Positions 62,601 to 64,000 of a DNA stretch of 64,000 nt are shown piece by piece. The position numbers were made by a program, and so were the translations under genes. Each line of letters opens with the position of its first letter. Position 1 is the stretch's first letter. Source of the DNA: Lampropedia puyangensis (GTDB taxonomy: Bacteria; Pseudomonadota; Gammaproteobacteria; Burkholderiales; Burkholderiaceae_C); contig NZ_STFG01000001.1 in NCBI RefSeq assembly GCF_004833285.1, positions 591,119-655,118 on the forward strand, written 5' to 3'. The notes under the pieces are model-generated. The model did no database searches and had not been told where the DNA came from. It was given only the letters and a program-made list of their open reading frames with translations.

Positions 62601-64000
62601 GAACCCGTCGATGGCCTGCGCAGGAATGCGGTCAAAGCTGTTGGCGTCGTAAGCCTTCGCATTCAATGCAAATGCATCGTGCAGTTTGGAGAGGGTAAGC
62701 AGGCGTAGAAATTGTTCGCCTTCATGGTTTGGAGCAGTAAATGCAATGGGACGCTCTGTCATGTCCACAAAGCCGCGTACGGCGGTGGTGCCATAAGAGT
62801 GACCCGCGCCTTCGGAGCGCTCTTTGAATAGCCCCAGCAATGGCACATCGGACTCTGCGCTGACGCGCAATGCACTTTGGTGCCAGTCAACGACCATGTT
62901 GGCAATGTTCTGAAAGCGAGCGCCGCCAACTGGGGTGCGCAGATTGGGAAAGTATTTTTTCAGTACCGGGTCGTTGGTATCGAGAAAATTCGGTTCGAAA
63001 AACTCCCCGCATGAATAGCTCTCGACTGTGCACAGGCCGACTTTCCCCATGGTTTTCATAAGCGCTTTTTCAGCTGCTTTGGCGTAGCGTTTGAATGCTT
63101 TATTGCCTTCTTCACCTTCGCCGTATTTTTCTTCGGCCCGCATTTGCACGCCCAAGGGGTAGATGGCCGATGCGCCAAAACCCAATGCTGCTGCGATGTG
63201 GTGGGAGGAAATGCTTTGCCCACTTTCGACCACGAGAGACACATCCAGCCGCAGACCTTCCTGCACCAAACGCTGGTTGATGGCGGACACCACAATCAGC
63301 ATTGGCATGGCTGCGCGGCTAGAAGAAACATGCCGGTCAGTCAATACGGCAATGCCCCCCTGTGAACGGGCAAAATCCACCACCGCATTGGCCAGGCTGT
63401 CAATGGCGTGCTCCAGCGCCAATGCGTTGTCGGTGCGTGTGCTGATACTGGTGCCAACGACGGGCGTATACAACATGTCAAAGCGTTCATAAGGGGCAAC
63501 GCGCTGCTCGCGCAGCCGCAACATGTCCAGATGCGTCAAGATGGGCGTGGGGACAATGACTTGCTGGCCTTTACTGCGGCCCAAATGCGGCTTGGCACCC
63601 AGTGCTACGCGCAGGGTCATGCCATCGGCTTCTCGGATAGAGTCCAGCGGTGGGTTGGTCACCTGTGCGAAGCGTTGAGAGAAATAATGGGCCACGCCGC
63701 CTTCATGGTCGGACAGTGCATTGATGGCGTTGCCATAGCCCATGGCTGAGATTTTTTCGCCTCCTGTGGCCAACATGGGGTCCATCATGAACTTGAAGGA
63801 CTCCTGGTTGTAGTAGTACGCGACAAAGCGTTGGTAGCGCTGCAGATCACCGTTGTAGCGCATTGGCGAACCTTGTTGTTCGGCAGCAATGGCAGGCAAG
63901 TCATTGAGGGTGATGCGTGCTTGCGCCAACAGGGCGGGATAGTCCTTTTGCGCAGCCAGTTTCTCAAGGGCCTGTGCACTGGTGTAGCTGCGGCCTTCTC
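59679..64000 (-). CDS. gltB: Glutamate synthase large subunit-like protein (GltB-like, 5' partial)
   Basis: About 1440 codons are in the window and the frame stays open to the right edge, so the N-terminal amidotransferase domain lies outside; the first in-frame start-like codon (63929) is only internal. Recognisable parts are the central domain (FAQVTNPPLDSIREADGMTL), the FMN-binding synthase domain (KIGQGAKPGEGGQLP, SPPPHHDTYSIEDLAQLI) and a GXGXG domain. The cysteines at 61380-61412 read C-x5-C-x3-C, whereas E. coli GltB has C-x5-C-x4-C for its 3Fe-4S cluster. After the GXGXG domain there is an extra C-terminal region of about 200 residues. It belongs to the long GltB-like class; a gltD small subunit is not next to it. 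Confidence 0.85.
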   Translation of the reverse strand, partial: EGRSYTSAQALEKLAAQKDYPALLAQARITLNDLPAIAAEQQGSPMRYNGDLQRYQRFVAYYYNQESFKFMMDPMLATGGEKISAMGYGNAINALSDHEGGVAHYFSQRFAQVTNPPLDSIREADGMTLRVALGAKPHLGRSKGQQVIVPTPILTHLDMLRLREQRVAPYERFDMLYTPVVGTSISTRTDNALALEHAIDSLANAVVDFARSQGGIAVLTDRHVSSSRAAMPMLIVVSAINQRLVQEGLRLDVSLVVESGQSISSHHIAAALGFGASAIYPLGVQMRAEEKYGEGEEGNKAFKRYAKAAEKALMKTMGKVGLCTVESYSCGEFFEPNFLDTNDPVLKKYFPNLRTPVGGARFQNIANMVVDWHQSALRVSAESDVPLLGLFKERSEGAGHSYGTTAVRGFVDMTERPIAFTAPNHEGEQFLRLLTLSKLHDAFALNAKAYDANSFDRIPAQAIDGFTITPAYREFSSLMLQERKKRPAALRDILAFPADLTHVDSAAEFGRKLGRYALCNNGFAVRGLRSQVVEEGQRFALHLTDCVDGLLEAPARLAALGDALLTRFGPSILDMRVHNEALHIHACNAAADYLSRLFEAPSSLPLSAVQPASEITRTFASGAMSHGALVAPAHEAVAHGTNMVGGMSNCGEGGEHYSRHGTIRASRIKQLASGRFGVWAGYLADPMLEELEIKIGQGAKPGEGGQLPAPKVTVEIAAARGGTPGVELVSPPPHHDTYSIEDLAQLIHDCKAARVKVIVKLVSSEGIGTIAVGVAKAGADVINVAGNTGGTGAASVTSLKYTGRVAEIGIAEVHHALCANGLRAKVQLRCSGAMQTGSDVVKAALLGGDSFEFGTTALMMLKCVMAKNCNIKCPAGLTTNAEAFDGDPRQLAQYFMNVAHEVREILARIGLPSLRAARGRSDLLHQMAHAHEVGALDLRAMLTVVPEVTIAAPVYLEKDFTHDQIWLAPVRHALVGNHADRVELGDGVVLSNRCKSVGGQLAIDIERMLNHELTEEQLQSTPAVLCDDRGRRYLGAGSVRIHTSGAAGQSYGAFCNDGMRMQHSGTCNDGVGKGQCGGELIVLSPGGGSQEPGGNVLIGNFALFGATGGRLFVQGQAGDRFAVRNSGATAIVEGVGDFCCEYMTNGVVLNLGTYGKGFGNGMSGGFAYQYDPYNTLAQYAASDSVLLGQLTDEGEMPRVHEQAILQLLRWHVEATHSEKAAWLLTHWDAERVHFVFAMPRALLLYQDASAILQNKPRKELLEELSTALASHQVAKFKRAWRDGKPIAAGAVPAYGEMDNHAMLVLLNNYTVLRTAQQLALSQLPKDTRVEDAAAQKAVRNLLMTEDFGLMSKLQRHARAAIESYSDDALAALIAAKRLADYKAALAQRNIRSIDAPATYGWIMDQDRRNTAALGRMPDFEELFAKAALPDLTAALSAAR

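Noticed and set aside
1..64000. CRISPR arrays, insertion sequences, prophage or integrase genes
   Set aside because: No regularly spaced repeats, transposase motifs, or phage proteins seen; the tRNA-Val gene has no integrase beside it.

Overview
The window looks like a chromosomal segment of a betaproteobacterium of the order Burkholderiales, most like Comamonadaceae but with only moderate GC. The evidence is the combination of genes: a Pat-type acetate-CoA ligase/GNAT fusion, a LolD plus single LolC/E pair, a separate C-terminal MetH, lipB-lipA, nadK-recN-rapZ, aroK-aroB-dgt, Tpx and a long GltB-like protein. The genus cannot be read from the sequence. There are no insertion sequences, prophage genes, CRISPR arrays or rRNA genes. 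One tRNA gene, tRNA-Val(GAC), is present.

Left part (0-23 kb), mostly housekeeping: end of an unidentified gene and its terminator; Pat-like protein acetyltransferase/CoA ligase (-); yejE-yejF oligopeptide importer genes without yejA/yejB (+); a sugar-efflux MFS pump (+); lipB-lipA with a DUF493 gene (-); lolC-lolD lipoprotein release (-); an anchored double OmpA-like protein (+); a small methyltransferase (+); an MFS-PlsC fusion overlapping a ceramidase-like membrane protein (-); an XRE regulator, then nadK-recN-rapZ, a tightly overlapped run (+); a pirin (+); and a BrkB/YihY membrane protein (-).

Middle (23.5-32.5 kb), the most distinctive part: a visibly GC-richer block, all on the minus strand. 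In transcription order it holds a LysR regulator, a four-rhodanese/dienelactone-hydrolase fusion, a complete Pot-type ABC importer (binding protein, ATPase, two permeases) and a thiol dioxygenase. I infer an uptake and oxidation pathway for a small organic thiol or other sulfur compound. AT-rich stretches lie on both sides of the LysR gene, and a compact repeat array that could be an operator lies upstream of the fusion gene.

Right part (32.5-64 kb): metH C-terminal half with a common intergenic repeat inside its linker; a PACE efflux pump; glutamate dehydrogenase with a basic N-terminal tail plus a tiny lipoprotein; malate:quinone oxidoreductase with a Tat-like N-terminus; tRNA-Val; a succinate-semialdehyde dehydrogenase-type enzyme; a FUSC-type membrane protein; trhP; aroK-aroB-dgt; tpx; a two-component system; two Fur-box-preceded TonB siderophore receptors, the second followed by a PKHD hydroxylase (an iron-acquisition block); a DUF486 protein; and a GltB-like glutamate synthase running off the right edge, followed by a CysJ-type diflavin reductase. 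Coordinates of CDS features include the stop codon. Starts were moved inward from the longest open frame where ribosome-binding site, family length or neighbour overlap argued for it.
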